Shown: positions 43,945 to 55,800 of the stretch, one piece after another | How positions within the stretch are numbered: the first letter of the stretch is position 1 | Layout: each line of letters starts with the position of its first letter | NCBI GenBank assembly: GCA_024138015.1 | Contig: JAMXBB010000002.1 | Span: 15,731,931-15,795,930, forward strand | Source of the DNA: Lumnitzera littorea | Lineage: Eukaryota > Streptophyta > Magnoliopsida > Myrtales > Combretaceae | Length of the DNA: 64,000 bases | Direction: 5' to 3' | Translations under genes and position numbers: made by a program | Notes under the pieces: model-generated | The model's input: only the letters and a program-made list of their open reading frames with translations | The model's database searches: none | Told to the model about the DNA's origin: nothing

Positions 43945-46900
43945 TGTTGAGCCTTATTTTGATTTTTTTAATTTAACTTATATTAAACCCAGCCCATTTA
44001 ATATAAATTACTCGACATTAAACTAAGGAAACACTCTTCTTCAAAAAATTTAAAAATTAAAGTCACCAACCGGTTTAACTGGTAAAAAATTAAAATTAGG
44101 ATTTTCGGGTAAAGAAACCCTAATTTGACAACTAGTCTATGGGTATTCTAAAAAATTTTAATTTTAAAAAATTGAACCAAAAAACTGGGTTCGGGAGCTA
44201 ACCTATTAAGACTAAATCATCATATGAAAATTAAAAGAAATTGATGGGCTTTATTATTATTTTTTTATGATTTTTCTAAAAATATTAAAATATACCTAAA
44301 TAGGCAAAAGTAAATAAGAATGATTTTTTCATTATTATTATTACGAATTTCTAAAAGGGAAAAAAATTATTTTTTAACAGTTACCCCAAAGATGCCTATA
44401 TACCTACTAATTGGGATCAAACCGACCGTAATTTTTTTTTATAAAATTTTTAGTAAGTGGATTAATTTTCTATTGAAAACCGAGTCAGATTTACATTTTT
44501 TCATCAATTTATCGTTTTTTTAACTTAAAAAATATAATTTTTCTAAATTAAATAAAAAACCCTAACTGACTATCTTAAAAAAACCTAAGTGCCAAAAATA
44601 TATTTTAATTAAAAAAATATGATTTTTCAAGAAAGACCTAATTTAATAAAAATTGCAAAATAACAATAAGAAGAAAAAAAATCCTACACTTAAACACAAA
44701 AAATTAGTTAATAATAAAAATAAATAACCAATAAAGCAAATTAATAAAAATTACTAAAATAAAAAAATAAAATAAATAATGAATAATTAAAAAACTGAAG
44801 AATTACCTAATATCGAATCGTCGGTGTTTGTCAAGCATGTGGGCAAGACTGGGCGAACATGGGTGAGGCTTAGCAAGATTTAGGCGACGGCTGGACGAGT
44901 GTAGGCAATAACTGGACAAGGCTAGGCGTACGTAGGCGAGGATGGGTGAACACCTGAGCAAGTGTGGGTAAGGCTGGGTGAGCACTGGCCGAGTGTGGGT
45001 GAGAGCAGGGCATGTATGGGCGATCATAGGTGAGAGCTCGGCAATAGCTAGGCAAGAGAGGGGTATACACGGGTGATCACGGATGAGAGCTCTGGCAAAC
45101 GACAGACGTACACGAACAAGCACCTGGGGCGACCAATGGGCATGAGGCTAGGCGTACACTAGGGCGATCACGGGCAAAAGCTCAAGCGAGCAATGGGCGG
45201 TGGATTGGTGAGAGCTTGGACGATGGTAAGCAGTGTTCTGGGCGATGCGATGGGCAATGCTAGGCAGTAGTTGCAGCGCGTCAATGGAGGTGGGCTCGAG
45301 CCATGCTATAAGCTAAGGCTTTGGGCGATGGCGCGTATTTGGGCAGTGGCAGAGCATATGGTGTTTGTGGTAGGGGATATGCAGTGATAGCGTGTGTGTG
45401 GTGTTACGCCCCAAAGCAGCAGAGTCGTAACAGCCCCGCAGTGTAAACCATTCTAAGATAGAAGTTGGCCTTACAACCGCTATCCTAGACCCGATCTACA
45501 CAAGGCGTCCATGACTAACCTGCTTTGAAGTAAACTGTTTGTAATTTAAATAAATCATTTACTTAAGAAAGTGAGAAAATATATATATACACTAAACTTT
45601 AGTTATTACAATTAACGTTCGCAATATTTCTCCGTAATATACTTTCTAGTTATTACATTATTTAAAAATGAAAAATTCTAAAATAAATGCTTAGACTTTA
45701 AAAATATATGTTTGTTTTTCAAATGTTTTTTTTTTTTCCTCACTCCCCAAGATTTAGCAATTGCTAGCTTCAGAGTAGTTGTAAGCCGCTTCTTAACCAA
45801 CACTTACACAACGTTTATAGGGATGTGAGCAACCACAGCTCAGTAAGTTAAGATGGAGGACTTAAAACTATACCATAAACACAACAAGGTTATCAACCAA
45901 CTTATTAGGTGCAATACATGTTTAAGCAGATGCCATTGTACGACGTTGTCCGACCCGTCGTGAGATTAGAGAAATTGTGCTTGCTTTAATCCGGATTGAA
46001 GAGTTGTTGTTAATGCAATAGCTTACGACCAAACCCAAGCTTGTGCAATGAAGACATTGCTCCTCCCGCGACTAACTTCGAACCACTGACTTCACCCTCG
46101 CCGCGACCTCCTCACTTGTCACTTAGTTCGACTAAGGATGAATAAGGGACCTTTATGCAATCCTGCGCTATCCCTTTCGAAGGGGTCAGTATTTGAACGG
46201 AGCATCCTAAGTTTCCTCTAATAGGTTGCTATGCAGGTCCGATTATGATTACAAGTTATATATTTGATTAGGTCCAGTTTAGGATGATCAGTCATTTCAT
46301 ACAAATCACACAATACAAGTTAGAACAACAAACAAAATCATAGCATCACTCATAATCATACACATGCACACAACAGACTATCTAACAAGCACAATCAAGC
46401 ATAATCTCAAGCCTCCAAAATACAACATCATATTAATCCCAACTTACCTTGACTCCTTGCTCACTCACTCACTCGAAGTCCGATTCGCTTAGACCATCGT
46501 CGATCATCCCTATAACACAAATGTGGTTTCAGTTTTTTATATAACTATTATAGGTCCGTTTTATTCTATAACACTTATTGTTATGTTTTGTTTAGGGTTT
46601 AATATACCTAATTATCTAGGTCTTAAGTTTTTTACAATTATTCTAGGTTTAAGGTTAGGTTCGAGTTCAGTTTCCGCATTGATTTCTAAATTAGATTCTA
46701 GTTCTATTTCTAAGTGCTATTTTATACCCGAACTCTAGAAACTTGTTTTTACTCATAATGTGAAATTAATCATCTTACTTCCCGATATCCTAAATACCAT
46801 AACTACCCCTAGTCAGTATTTTATTATATCCAGTACACTTAAATCCTCAATAGTGTATCGTATTTACTCCTGATGTAAGAAATTTTTATATTTTTCATAT

Positions 46901-49005
46901 AATTACATAAATTTAAGTTTTCTATCAGTTTTATTATATATCCCTATTATTTATATAATATCAATTTTTATCCTAATATTTTCTATTTATTATATTTCCA
47001 ATAATTACATATTATGTATTATCACCTATTATGTATATAATACACATCTAATATTTCTATCACTCTAATTACCATCTCCCAACATCAATTATCATTTCAA
47101 AGTGTCTAAATTCATCCTAAATCAGATTTTACACCTAATTACCCTAATTTACAAAATTAACTTAAAATTTACTATTTTTTTCTATTACTTATTTACTACA
47201 TAATTAACCTAATAATTACATCTAACACCCTAAATGCTATAAATATCATACTTCATCAGATTTCAACATCCTAAAACATATAATTATTCACTAAATCAAT
47301 AATTAACCATTTAATTACTTAATTAACTCTAAATTACCCATTTTATGCCTCATTTTAAAACCTAAAAATTATCTAAAATTTTCAAAAATTAATTTTTGAA
47401 AACGGGCTTCATAGCACTGTTCTATATCATCTAAGTAATCTACACAAAAATTTTGGGTTCAAAACTACAATCCTAAAATCATTTATTTCTAGACCGAAAT
47501 ATGGTCGGTTTTGCATTATTTTTTTAAGGACCATATATCACGAGACATATTTTCATCAAAATAATATTTTTCCCAAAAAATACATACAAAAATGTTCCAG
47601 AATAACAAAATTCATAATTTTCTAAGAATATTTTCTATTTTTACAAAATTACACAAAATTGGGCTAGAAACCGAACTCACTGGTCTGGGTGGCTCCAGCC
47701 ACCGCCAGCCGCCATAGCCTTTTTAGCCGGTCCAGGCACTGCCACCACCGTATTGTGGTGGTGGCTGTCCACTCCCAGCTGCTCATCTGGTGTTAGTTCC
47801 CCTTTATGGCCCTAATTGCACAGTTTTTCTTATTTTTTTTTCTAACCTTAATTTTTCTCTCAATTTCACCTCTCCCTATTTTTCTCACTCTCCAAATTGA
47901 TCAAATGAGCTTCTAAAATTTTATTTCTATTTATAGAGCTTTAGAGAAATTATTGTGCATTAATTTCATTAGATAACTATCTTATCTCTTCTTTTTTTTT
48001 TTCACTTTCTATTTGTTGCATTTTAATTGGTTGATTTTATTTCTTCAATTCTAGATTGCCACGCCTCATTTCTAGATTTTTCCTGATTTTTTCTTAATTA
48101 ATTATGAATTTTCTTTAATTATTTAGTATTATTTTAGCACATTTCGCATATTTTAAGTAATTATACGTATTTCTACCTACATGTAAATTCATATATAGTA
48201 CAAATAAATATTCCTAAATATTATTTAGGTCATTTTATGATTTTTAGTATACATATAATTTATCCCTAACGATTCATTAATTATCGGAATGTATTTTATG
48301 CATTTTCGATAAATAACGAGTTATATATTTAAAATTTGAAATTTTTATATTCTTTTATTTTATTGCTTATTTTATTAAATTCGAACTTATGGAATCATTT
48401 TTACTAATATTTGTAGCTTTACTTATAATTTAGGTTTGATCGAATCTTTCAACCAATCGAAACCTTAAGTGGCCAGTTGTGGGGCTTATATGTGGTGCGA
48501 TGGTGTAGGTGGTGGTGGTATGTGAGGGAATGTAGCGATGCATGGGGGAGTGTAGTGACGCGTGTGTAGTGTTTCTAGGTACATAAGGGAGTGTGAGATT
48601 AAAAAGAAAAGCTTCTTCGAATTCCTGGTCAACGTATTATTTATAAGTTCCAATTTGTTTTTTATTTAACCTAGATTCACCCTAACTTCTAAAAACCCTA
48701 ACTAGTTCGGGCTTTTCTTTTAAGGCCTGACCCAATCCAATTTAGCCTAATAATTTAACAAATCTTGATTTTGAGCCCCTAAATTGGTCTGGCCCAAAAC
48801 TAATGGATTCAACCCATCTCAATAATTGATCTAATAACTCAACTTAACCTAACTTGACATGACTTGACTCTTGACTCAACTTCCTATGACATAACTTGAT
48901 TTTCTTTTTGCTATTTTTTCATTTTTTATATTTTATTTTTATTTTTATTCGTTAACCTAGCTTAATAAACATTGAATAAAAATTGACCAAAATGAGGTGT
49001 CTACA
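43945..49005 (-). repeat. 3' LTR of E1, split by S2
   Basis: 43945-45401 plus 48478-49005 form about 1.98 kb, matching the 5' LTR at 59879-61761 along its length, including the G-rich block 44810-45400 with repeated 'gggcga/gggtga' motifs. It carries the S2 insertion. Confidence 0.88.
45402..48477 (-). mobile_element. S2: solo LTR, second copy of the S1 family
   Basis: In reverse orientation it matches S1 (5621-8501): the GC-rich patch at 46060-46200, the CCACC-rich segment at 47690-47790, the TATAAATAG at 47928-47936 (minus) and the end GGGGCGTAACA. TGTGG on both sides (45397-45401 and 48478-48482) is a plausible target duplication. The inner E1 LTR homology resumes immediately afterwards. 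The left end of the element in its own sense is uncertain by a few bases. Confidence 0.72.
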
Positions 49006-49020
49006 GTTGCCCCTTTTTGT
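49006..49020 (-). promoter_or_regulatory. Polypurine tract of E1
   Basis: In element sense it reads AAAAAGGGGCAAC, next to the 3' LTR start TGTAGACACC. Confidence 0.8.
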
Positions 49021-49124
49021 AGTAAAGTTCAATTAGAACTTCACTACAAAGACAAAAAAGATACTCATTTTTGTTAAACCCTTCTTTAAACTGATCAACT
49101 AAGCTGTGTTTTATTTTAATCAAG

Positions 49125-49552
49125 GATATTGACTTGAAAGGTCGATGTGAAGAATAAATTACCCATCTTAAAAGGACCAGGCAAATGAATGCTTGTTTTG
49201 AAAGAATAGAGCACAAGGTTAGGGAGCCTATCTTGAAAGGATAGGGCTTAATGGTGTCTATCTTGGAATGATAGAGCAAAAATTTCAAGGAGGCTTATCT
49301 TAGAAGGATAGGGCTTAATGAGGTCTATCTTGGAAGGATAAGGCTTAATGGTGTCTATCTTAGAAGGATAGAGCAAAGATTTCAAGAAGGGCCTATCTTG
49401 GAAGGATAGGGCTTAATGGTGTCTATCTTGGAAGGATAGAAAAACAATTTCAAGGGGGCCTATCTTAGAAAGATAGGGTTTAATGGTATTTATCTTGGAA
49501 GTATAGAGCAAAAATTTCAAGGGGACCTATCTTGAAACGATAGGGCAAGAAC
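49125..49552. repeat. Minisatellite of about 33-bp half-units in the E1 3' UTR
   Basis: The core CTATCTTGGAAGGATAG recurs about eleven times. Units alternate between 'ggcttaatggtgt' and 'agcaaaaatttcaaggggg' spacers, so the higher-order period is 66 bp (major starts at about 49226, 49292, 49391, 49458 and 49524, with one interval of 99). CTATC and GATAG within each core can pair as a small hairpin on either strand. Confidence 0.9.
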
Positions 49553-50285
49553 CATTAGAGGTAAAATTAACTCGTTTTAATGGATAATCCGAAGATGATA
49601 GATCTGTCTGAGATTTCTTTTGGTTTGTGATCTAAAGAGGACAAATCCCTTTAAGATTTGTTTTGGTTTGTTTGAAGAGGATAGATCTCTTTAAGATTGA
49701 TTTTCAAAACTAGCTTAATTCTTCTAAAGATTTCTTTTCAAAGACTTTTAAGATTATTTTTCTTGGGATTGAAGGATTTCTTAGATAGCAAATGATTGGC
49801 ATGCTCACACTAACTCCCGATATTCACTCATTCGATTAGCAAAGTTTCTCAAGGGGTCTGTGCTTGCTTCTTCTTTCTCTTTTCCCTTTTTCTTTTCTTT
49901 CTTCTTTTATTTTCTTTTCTTTACATTCTCTTCTTTCCTTTGAATTTTGTAACTAAAACATGCCTACACCTTAAATTTTCTTAGTCTGATTTCAAGTTTC
50001 AATTTCTATTCTTTATGACTTTTGAATAGTAAATCTCTTTTTGAATAAACAATATTAAATTATTAAGAACGTTCAATTTCAATTCTTTTGGTGATTCGAA
50101 CTCAGTGGTAAGTGTTTGGTATTTAAGTGTATGAGGCTAAGAAATAGGCTTTATTAGTGGAGTGTTTGTTGTTCAATGACCATCCGAATTCAAAAACATT
50201 CATAGATATCAACTTTACTTGTAAACGATGAAGATTAACTACAAACTATTCAAGAAAAATTGAAATCTTTGTTAAATCTTTGTTT
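49553..50285 (-). other. E1 3' untranslated region
   Basis: No coding motif is seen. A C/T-rich run at 49865-49940 resembles the one at 41090-41160 in E2, supporting homology of the two 3' regions. Confidence 0.5.
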
Positions 50286-51500
50286 TTATGGATAACACAA
50301 CTTGACTGCATCTGAATTCACTAGTCCTCTTAATTCCAAGCCATCCATCTCTATCAACACTAATGTACCTCCTGATAATACTCTCTTCACCACTTAAGGG
50401 CCTTTGTAATTCAGAGCAAACTTGCCCCTAGGGTCTTTTTTATTCGATAAAACTTTCTTCAACACTAAGTCTCCCTCTTTGAAATACCTCGAAGGTACTT
50501 TCTTGTTAGAAGCTCGGATCATTCACTGTTGGTAGCATTGACCATGACATATCACTGCAAGTCTTCACTCATCTAAGAGATTCAAATGCTCTAATCTTTT
50601 CTACACCTACTCTGCTTCATCAAGTTGAGTTTTTGCCAATACTCAGAACGAAGGTATTTCTAGTTCTACTAGTAATACCGCTTCAGTTTAGTACACCAAT
50701 GAATACGGGCACCGGTAGAAGTTCTATAGGCCATGAGAGCAAAAGGAAGCATTTCATGCCAATTTTTATATGTGATCGCCATCTTCTCAATGATTTTTTT
50801 TATGTTCTTATTAGCGGCTTCAACAGCCTCCATTCATTTGAGGTCGATATGGAGTTGAATTTCTGTAATTGATCCTGAACTGGTGGCATACTTCATCCGT
50901 CAACTTGTTATTCAAATTTGTCCCGTTGTCTGTAATGATAGACTTGGGTGCACCATATCTTACAATAATATCTCTTTTCAAGAATTTGACCACTAATCCT
51001 TTGGTCACTGTAGCATACAATGCTGCTTTTACCCACTTAATAAAATAGTCAATCGCGACTAAAATGAATTTATGCCCATTTAGAGTCGTTGGCGAAATTG
51101 GAGCAATCATATCAATTGCCCACATCGAGAAAGGCCAAGGAGCTGACAACACATGTAATTCTTGGGGAGGAGCATTGATTTTATTAGTGTATACCTGACA
51201 TAAGTGACAATGCCTCACGTGCTTGATACAATCCGATTCCATCGTCATCTAGAAATACCCTATTCTCATGATTTTTTTGCCTAGCATATACCAATTCATG
51301 TGAGGACCCCAAACTCCTTCATGCACTTCTTTCATCAATTTCTCAGCTTCTTCTTTATCCACATACCTTAGTAATGTTGCATCTGGCGACCTCTTGTATA
51401 ATGTGGCCCCACTTAATAAGAAATGAGTAGCCAACCTTCTTAAAGTCTTTCTATCTTTTTTATCAGCATCTTCAAGAAATTCTCCCATTTGAAGTAACTT
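50286..51500 (-). pseudogene. E1 integrase remnant
   Basis: 51488-51249 encodes the N-terminal zinc-binding region (H-x-H side, EEAEKLMKEVHEGVWGPHMN). An in-frame TAG at 51248-51250 replaces what is usually Trp in this family. 51248-50820 continues with the C-x2-C pair (RHCHLCQ), first Asp in MWAIDMI, second Asp in ITDNGTN, and PYRPQMNG. A one-base insertion near 50830 then shifts the frame into the GAVEA Glu motif. Downstream (50820-50286) the C-terminal domain is readable with stops: WHEMLPFALMAYRTS, KEGDLVLKK, and a terminal TAA at 50288-50286. It would have inserted element cDNA into chromosomes. Confidence 0.85.
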
Positions 51501-51639
51501 CTTGATATCGTGATACTACGGTTCTTTTGTTCCCTTACCTTTAACTACAAGGCAAAAAGCCGATTTTTCTTCCACCTGAATCTTTAAGGGTTAAATTTCT
51601 ATTCCATCTGTGACTTTCACCATTGACGCTAACGTAGCC

Positions 51640-52010
51640 AATGCGTCAGCAAACTGATTTTGGATCCTTAGAATGTAAGTGAATGAAATCTCTTAGAATT
51701 TTTCAACTAACTCGCTTAAATGTTCGTGATAAAGTATTAATTTCTTGTCCTTCATCTTATATTCCCCTAAGATCTAAAGAATTGTAAGGGAAGAATCTCT
51801 ATATACTTCCAATTCTTGTATTCCCATATCTAGCGCCATTTTGAGCTCCAAAATGCAAGCTTCATATTCTGTGATGTTGTTAGTATATGGGAATGTTAAT
51901 CTTCCTGCCACTGAAAAATGGTTATCCTCAAGTGATACCAACATTGCTCCTATCTCACATCCAAACACGTCGGCTGCTCCATTAAAATACATTTTTCATC
52001 CTACCTTCTC
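51640..52010 (-). pseudogene. E1 archaeal-type RNase H (second RNase H)
   Basis: 51992-51774 gives YFNGAADVFGCEIGAML (the family's YFDGA with Asp changed to Asn), NNITEYEACILELKMAL with the catalytic Glu, and LEVYRDSSLTIL with the Asp. This is the archaeal-like RNase H that plant Tat-branch gypsy elements carry in addition to the ordinary one; it lies between the pol RNase H and integrase, as expected. Confidence 0.82.
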
Positions 52011-53786
52011 ACCACTTAATTCATTTGCCACCATCACATTTTCATCAAGAAATTATGCTTTTAAACCCTCGTCTTCATCTTCTAAAGGGTATTTTGCCAA
52101 TTGATAAGCTACTACCTGCTGCTTAACTGAACTCTGACTTACGTACTTAATATCAAATTCAGATAGTAACATTTGCTACTTCGATATTCTCCTAATCAAT
52201 GCCGACTTTTCTGCTAAATACCTCAACGGGTCATGTTTTATCAACAACTCTATTGAGTAATAAAGAATGTATTGCTTAAGTCTACACATTACCTATACTA
52301 AGGCACAACATGTTCGTTCCACTTCCAAGTACTTTTGCTTGCTTTTCGTGAATTTCTTGCTCAAATAGTATATAGGATGCTCTTTTCTTCCCTTTTTGTC
52401 TTTTTGTCCCAGCATATACCCCATCGATTCAGGGAGAATCATTAAATAAAGGATCAACGGCCCTCCCGGTGTGGAAGTAACCAGTATTAGAGGATTCATG
52501 AGATATTCTTTGATTTTAGCAAATGCATGCTTACATTCTTCGATTTTAGCAAATGCATGCTTACATTCTTCATCCTATTCTATCGCAACATTCTTCCTTA
52601 ATAGCTTAAACAACAGCTTACATTTGTTAGTTAGCTATGATACAAACCGAGCAATGTAATTTAATCTCTCCAATAATCCTCTAACTTCTTTGACAGTCTT
52701 AGGCATAAGCATGCTTACGATTGCCTTGACTTTATCTGGGTTTACTTCGATTCCTCTCCTACTGACTATGAAACCCAACAATTTTCCTAAAGTCACTCCA
52801 AGAGTGCATTTTTCAAGATTCAACTTCAATTGAAACTTCCTCAGTCACTCAAATAATTTACACAAAATATCCACGTGGTTTTCATTCTCTTTGGATTTGA
52901 CGATCATATCATCCACATAAACTTCGATTTCTTGATGCATCATGTTATGGAATAAGGCAACTACAACACGCTAGTAAGCTACCCTAGAGTTTTTCAACCC
53001 AAACGGCATCACGCGATAACAAAATGTTCCCCGGGTGGTAACAAATGTTGTTTTAATTTTATCTTCTTCCGCCATTTTAATTTGATTATACCTCGAGAAA
53101 CCATCCATAAATGAGAAAAGAAGATTCCCAGCTGTATTATCCACTAATACGCCAATATGCAGCAAAGGAATACTATCCTTTAGTGTCGCCTGGTTTAAAT
53201 CACAGAAATCTACGTAGACCCTAATTTTCCCATTTTTCTTCAATACTCGTACCACATTAGCCACCTATTCGGGGTAATCCGATACTTCTATGAATCTAAC
53301 TTCTAACAACTTCTTCACTTCTTCTTTTATCTTAAGGAGTATGTTTGGCCTAAATCGTCTAAGCTTTTGTCTTTTTGGTTTAATTTCTTCCCTAGTTGGC
53401 AACTTATGAACCACAATAGATAAGTCTAAACCGAGTATATCTTCATAAGACCAAGCGAATATGTTAAAGTATTCAAATAACAATTGTGACAACTCCTGCT
53501 TCTGATTATTCGTTAAATTACCACAAATTTTCAAGTTTCGTGGATTTTCCTCTGTCCCTAAATTAATCACATCTGTTGGTTCGTTAATAATTACTTTACC
53601 TTGTTCATGTCGATGCCAACTCTCTTGAATTTCGTTTGAAGTCTCAATATCATCTCTGATGTCTGACCCAACAGGGTTGAAGGTGATATTGGTACTCTCA
53701 TCATTTACATACGCAAGATATCCATTATGTTCATCATTTTTATCGGATATGAGGAGTAAAAGAAAAGGATAATGAATAAATAACAA
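52011..53786 (-). pseudogene. E1 reverse transcriptase and first RNase H
   Basis: 53786-53265 holds the segment leading into RT (IVVHKLPTREEIKPKRQKLRR, IKEEVKKLLEVRFIEVSDYPE). 53264-52971 has VRVYVDFCDLNQA, FSFMDGFSRYNQI, and MPFGLKN. The catalytic YVDDM is intact at about 52908-52922. 52829-52635 has the thumb (LGFIVSRRGIEVNPDKVKAI), and 52499-52293 the RNase H part with HPIYYLSKKFT and ERTCCALV. Three frame breaks or stops separate these. A perfect 30-bp in-frame tandem duplication occurs at 52512-52571. Confidence 0.87.
52512..52571. repeat. Perfect 30-bp tandem duplication within E1 pol
   Basis: 52512-52541 and 52542-52571 are identical. In minus sense this repeats ten codons (around EECKHAFAKI), without shifting the frame. 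Confidence 0.95.
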
Positions 53787-55800
53787 GGAAGAATTGATAG
53801 AAAGAAAGAAACGAATTTTATTGGATGAATTAATTCAAATTATCTGATAGAAAAGACCTAACTAATCGAACTAATTATCGAAATTGAATGTTCCTAATCA
53901 ATCTAATTTTACGTTTCTAAAGAGACCTATTCATGGGAACAGAAAACCAATTGTACAAAGAAACTGGTACATCGACATCTTCTCTCCCATTCGGACCGAT
54001 GTTGCATTGAGGAGTTAGGGCCTTAGATAAACTGGCTACCACAGGTTTTCGAACATCAACTGGTGCTGTGAATGTCTAATGGATGTTTGGAAAATCCATG
54101 TGAGTTTGGAAAATCCATGTGAGCATGGTACAGTTGATCCCCTCTTTTGCTCCTGGTTTTAGCCTTCATTTCTTAAATCTCCTCTTCAGTAAGTTCATAT
54201 CTAAGCTCGAATGTTCCAATCTGCTACTTAGGCTGTTTCAAACAACCCCGTACCCCTTATCTTGCTTCTTCGATCATACTGACTTCGTTAAAAATTTGTA
54301 ACCCTAACTCTTCTAATTCTTCATCCTCGATATAAGGAATAGTCGTTTCTTTGTAAATCTCATAATCCTGTTCCCCAAGAATAGTAACCAATTGCCCATC
54401 GACAATGAACTTCACTTTCTGATGTAGGCTGGATGGAATTGCCTTTACTAAATGAATCTACAGTCTTCCTAGCAAAAGGTTGAAAGTTCGCAAGATGTCA
54501 AGAACTTAGAAAGGATAGTAAACACCTGCAGATCGATTTCGACCTGCAACCCAATTTCTCCAATTATCTCCTATTTTGATCCATCAAAGCCCTTACTGAA
54601 ATCAAGCTGGGCTTTATTTCAATCGCCTCCACATTAAGTAGATTTAGCATCGTCAATGGATACACGTTCAATGATGACCCATTATCTATCAGAACTCAGG
54701 CAACTACTTTCCCTGTACACTTAACCACTATGAAGAGGGGCTTTGTGTGTTGATCTCTTTCTTTACTTAGCTCATTTAGCAAAAATGAGATCTGATCCAT
54801 TGCAAATATTGAGTTTACCACTAACCCAAGTTTTTCCATAGAAATCCCTTCAGGTACCTTGACCTCCTTTAGAATTTTAATTAGTGCCTCTCGATGAGTA
54901 TCCAATGACAATAGCAAGCCCATTAAAGAGATTTAGGTTGGTATTTTGGCTAACTGGTCCATTATCTTGTATTCACTGGCCTTCACTATCTTCTTGGCAA
55001 CATTCTGATCTTTATCGTCCGTATCTTCAAAGATTTTTCGAGAAGCCTCTTCCTCAATGGATTTCCTCTTAGCTTCCTCATGCTAATCATAAACTCGTTC
55101 TAAGCAGGTAAGCCCACCAACCATGGGTAATTAGGCCCTAATTGTTTGATTCACCATTTAGTAATCTAAAGGTACTGCTTTATAATTCTCTAGAGCTATC
55201 GAGACATTGAAAGTGATCTTCTTAAGTGTTCCCGATTCCTCAACTTTCTTAGTCTTTCCATCATATCCAAAAACCAACAGCTTGGGCCTATCTCCAATCA
55301 TTCTAACCATCCCAACCACCTTCTTAGCTTCTGCAATGAGCCTGTCTTCTTCCTCAAATTCTGAACCCCATCCAGTAGGCAGGGCGTCAATGTATATGGC
55401 GAGTGAACCGACGTAATCCACCAAATACTCAAACTTCCCTATCAGTTCTCCTAGGGTGTCAACCATCAAATCTCCAACTTCATATCTCTTTCTAAGCTCC
55501 CTTTGAGCACTTCTCTTTCATAGTTTTGGAATTGTCCTAGCCATGATAATGACTTTCTTTATCTTTCCTTCCTTAAGTAGTCGATATATCGCCAGTTTGG
55601 TTCAGGTCCTATCCCGGAGATCCATATCCTATAAGTACCTAACCTTCCTCAAATTCCACGCTATCTCCTCAATAGTAATGGAGAGACTGTCTAGGTCAAT
55701 TTCTGGTTTAGAAGCTTCAACAACGATCATATTGATCGAATGTCCATGATTCAACAAATGGTTATTAGCCACGTTAGGAGTGGGAATCTAGATAAAATCT
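53787..55800 (-). pseudogene. E1 protease and surrounding polyprotein region
   Basis: The aspartic protease motif DNGSSLNV is readable at about 54655-54690, preceded in frame by KCTGKVVA and a TGA stop. The frame 54923-54696 precedes it (HREALIKILKEVKVPEGIS). 55469-55158 is an open 103-residue block between gag and protease whose family I cannot name. Several stops break the region. Two near-identical 'ggaaaatccatgtgag' repeats lie at 54089-54123. Confidence 0.72.

Noticed and set aside
44803..45123. Ser/Pro/His-rich ORFs on the minus strand
   Set aside because: They arise from the skewed block of the E1 LTR; the same block in the other LTR gives different, shorter frames.
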